This document shows positions 62,930 through 64,000 of a DNA stretch of 64,000 bases, one piece after another. Numbering within the stretch: position 1 is the first letter of the stretch; each line of letters opens with the position of its first letter. Location: the NCBI GenBank assembly GCA_903907995.1, contig CAIVQH010000016.1:62001-126000 (forward strand), written 5' to 3'. Under the pieces are notes generated by a model that saw nothing but the letters and a program-made list of their open reading frames with translations, searched no databases and was not told where the DNA came from. A program made the position numbers and the translations under genes. The DNA comes from an uncultured Verrucomicrobiota bacterium. Lineage in GTDB: Bacteria; Verrucomicrobiota; Verrucomicrobiia; Limisphaerales; UBA9464.

Positions 62930-64000
62930 ATGAATCGTGTTGCTGCCAACGGTCATTCCAGTCCATCCGAAGAGAAGCCTGTCACATCGCCGACCATCGG
63001 CTTTAGCCAGGCGACCACCTCGATGGACATCGCCCGCCCTGACCTCGCCCGCAAAAAACGCCGCCGCCAGCTGATCTGGGGGGCGGTCACTCTCACCGCG
63101 CTGATTCTCATCACCGTCGTGCTGGCCCGGCTGGAACCGGCGTCGCCGACCGTGGAAAACCCGTGGGTCGATACGGTCAAGCAGGGCCAGATGCTCCGCC
63201 AGGTGCGGGGCAACGGCGTGCTGGTGCCGGAGCAGATCCAGTTCGTGCAGGCCGACACCGGCGGCGTGGTCGAGCGCATTTTCATCCAGCCGGGCGCGGT
63301 GGTGACCGCCGACACCGTGATCCTCCAGCTCGGCAACCCCGACCTGAAGCAGCTCGCGTTTGACGCGGACTGGGCGGCCCGCGCCGCCGAAGCCCAGCTC
63401 GCGAAGCTCACGGTCACGCTGGAAAGCGACCGGCTCGCCCAGGAGTCCCTCCTCGCCTCCCTGCGTGCCGACGCCAAGCAGGCCGAGCTGGATGCCCGGG
63501 CCGACGAGGAACTCGGCAAGAGCGGATTGGTGCCGGTCATCACCCGGCAGAAATCCCGCTCCAAGGCGGACGATCTGGCGGCACGGGTGCTGATCGACGA
63601 AAAACGGCTGCAGTTCGCGGCGGATTCCGCGAAGTCACAGCTCGCCGTACAGGAGGCTGATGTTGCGAAGTTCCGTGCCGCCCGTGATCTCAAGCAGCAG
63701 CAGGTGGCCGCCCTCATGGTGAAGGCCGGCATCGCCGGCGTGCTCACGCAGCTCGGCGACACGCAGACGCTCCAGTCCGGCCAGCGCGTCGCGCCCAATG
63801 CCACCCTGGCCAAGGTGGTCGTACCCACGCAGTTGAAGGCCGAGATCAAGGTCATTGAGACCCAGGCCCGCGACATCACGTACGGCCAGAAGGTCGAGGT
63901 GGATACCCGCAACGGCATCGTGGCTGGCCATGTGATCCGCGTGGACCCGGCGGTCGTGAGCGGCACCGTGCTGATCGAGGTAAAGCTCGACGGGGCTCTG
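62930..64000 (+). CDS. HlyD/MacA-type efflux periplasmic adaptor, C-terminus beyond window edge
   Basis: 357 codons visible from ATG at 62930, open to the right edge. After about 35 hydrophilic residues and the basic RKKRRR there is one membrane segment (LIWGAVTLTALILITVVLA). Then follow a lipoyl-like/hairpin region (GNGVLVPEQIQFVQADTGG, VVERIFIQPGAVVTADTV), a long coiled-coil hairpin (residues about 160-260), the second half of the lipoyl fold (AGIAGVLTQLGDTQTLQSG) and the start of the beta-barrel domain (VVPTQLKAEIKVIE). This is the layout of adaptor proteins linking an inner-membrane pump to an outer-membrane channel. Pump genes should follow outside the window. Confidence 0.88.
   Translation, partial: MNRVAANGHSSPSEEKPVTSPTIGFSQATTSMDIARPDLARKKRRRQLIWGAVTLTALILITVVLARLEPASPTVENPWVDTVKQGQMLRQVRGNGVLVPEQIQFVQADTGGVVERIFIQPGAVVTADTVILQLGNPDLKQLAFDADWAARAAEAQLAKLTVTLESDRLAQESLLASLRADAKQAELDARADEELGKSGLVPVITRQKSRSKADDLAARVLIDEKRLQFAADSAKSQLAVQEADVAKFRAARDLKQQQVAALMVKAGIAGVLTQLGDTQTLQSGQRVAPNATLAKVVVPTQLKAEIKVIETQARDITYGQKVEVDTRNGIVAGHVIRVDPAVVSGTVLIEVKLDGAL

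Overview
The window looks like the chromosome of a member of the Verrucomicrobiota, probably a soil or freshwater relative of Pedosphaera or the Limisphaerales. The phylum call rests on several things seen here: high GC with weak Shine-Dalgarno sites; a prepilin-type protein with the [19 protein letters not shown] leader typical of the phylum; LL-diaminopimelate aminotransferase (DapL); a TIGR03067-like secreted protein; an ECF sigma factor with a long C-terminal extension; an exosortase; lipopolysaccharide-export genes; and an EF-Tu with an unusual switch I. I see no plasmid, phage, insertion sequence or CRISPR array. Accessory content is limited to two toxin-antitoxin pairs, one gene fragment, one interrupted gene and several families of short repeats.

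Layout. 1-2403 (minus): large sensor histidine kinase cut by the left edge. 2527-4504: a membrane protein and winged-helix regulator pair flanked by two copies of the same palindrome, then an ispH gene. 4554-9711: six mostly membrane-protein genes, the first a membrane/ferritin-like fusion. 9935-12892: oxidoreductase, HAD hydrolase and an unknown protein. 12889-18432 (minus): hprK, a MazF-type toxin-antitoxin pair, the lptB-lptA-lptC-kdsC lipopolysaccharide cluster, and rho with a clear terminator. 18975-26662 (minus): dapL, an MFS exporter, a sugar-isomerase gene interrupted by an amber codon, a zinc-ribbon protein, a 1161-residue E1alpha-E1beta-lipoyl-KASIII fusion, and tRNA-Gly.

26854-38913: pyrC, a GmhB-like phosphatase, a secreted protein, a DHH/GNAT/radical-SAM operon, a GH71/99-like enzyme, an ExbB-ExbD-TonB-like operon and guaB. 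39077-47941: secreted proteins, a sigma factor fused to an FKBP isomerase, a pseudopilin, a Phd-VapC pair next to a fragment of a sigma-factor gene, and uvrA carrying a repeat-derived insert. 47964-56488: two TPR proteins, an exosortase-EpsI fusion, a DUF481-like porin and a CoA-binding protein. 56593-59697: promoter, tRNA-Thr, tuf, tRNA-Trp, tRNA-Ser, secE, nusG, rplK and a terminator. 59774-64000: an NtrC-type regulator and its kinase, followed by a candidate sigma-54 promoter with palindromes, a small membrane protein and a HlyD/MacA-type efflux adaptor cut by the right edge.

The most unusual items are the E1-lipoyl-KASIII fusion (a possible single-chain machine for starting fatty-acid-like chains from 2-oxoacids), the sigma factor-FKBP fusion, the membrane/ferritin fusion, the self-contained palindrome-regulator module at 2.5-3.5 kb, and the evidence that short dispersed repeats have been captured inside coding sequences. 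All family assignments are from reading the sequence; no database search was run.
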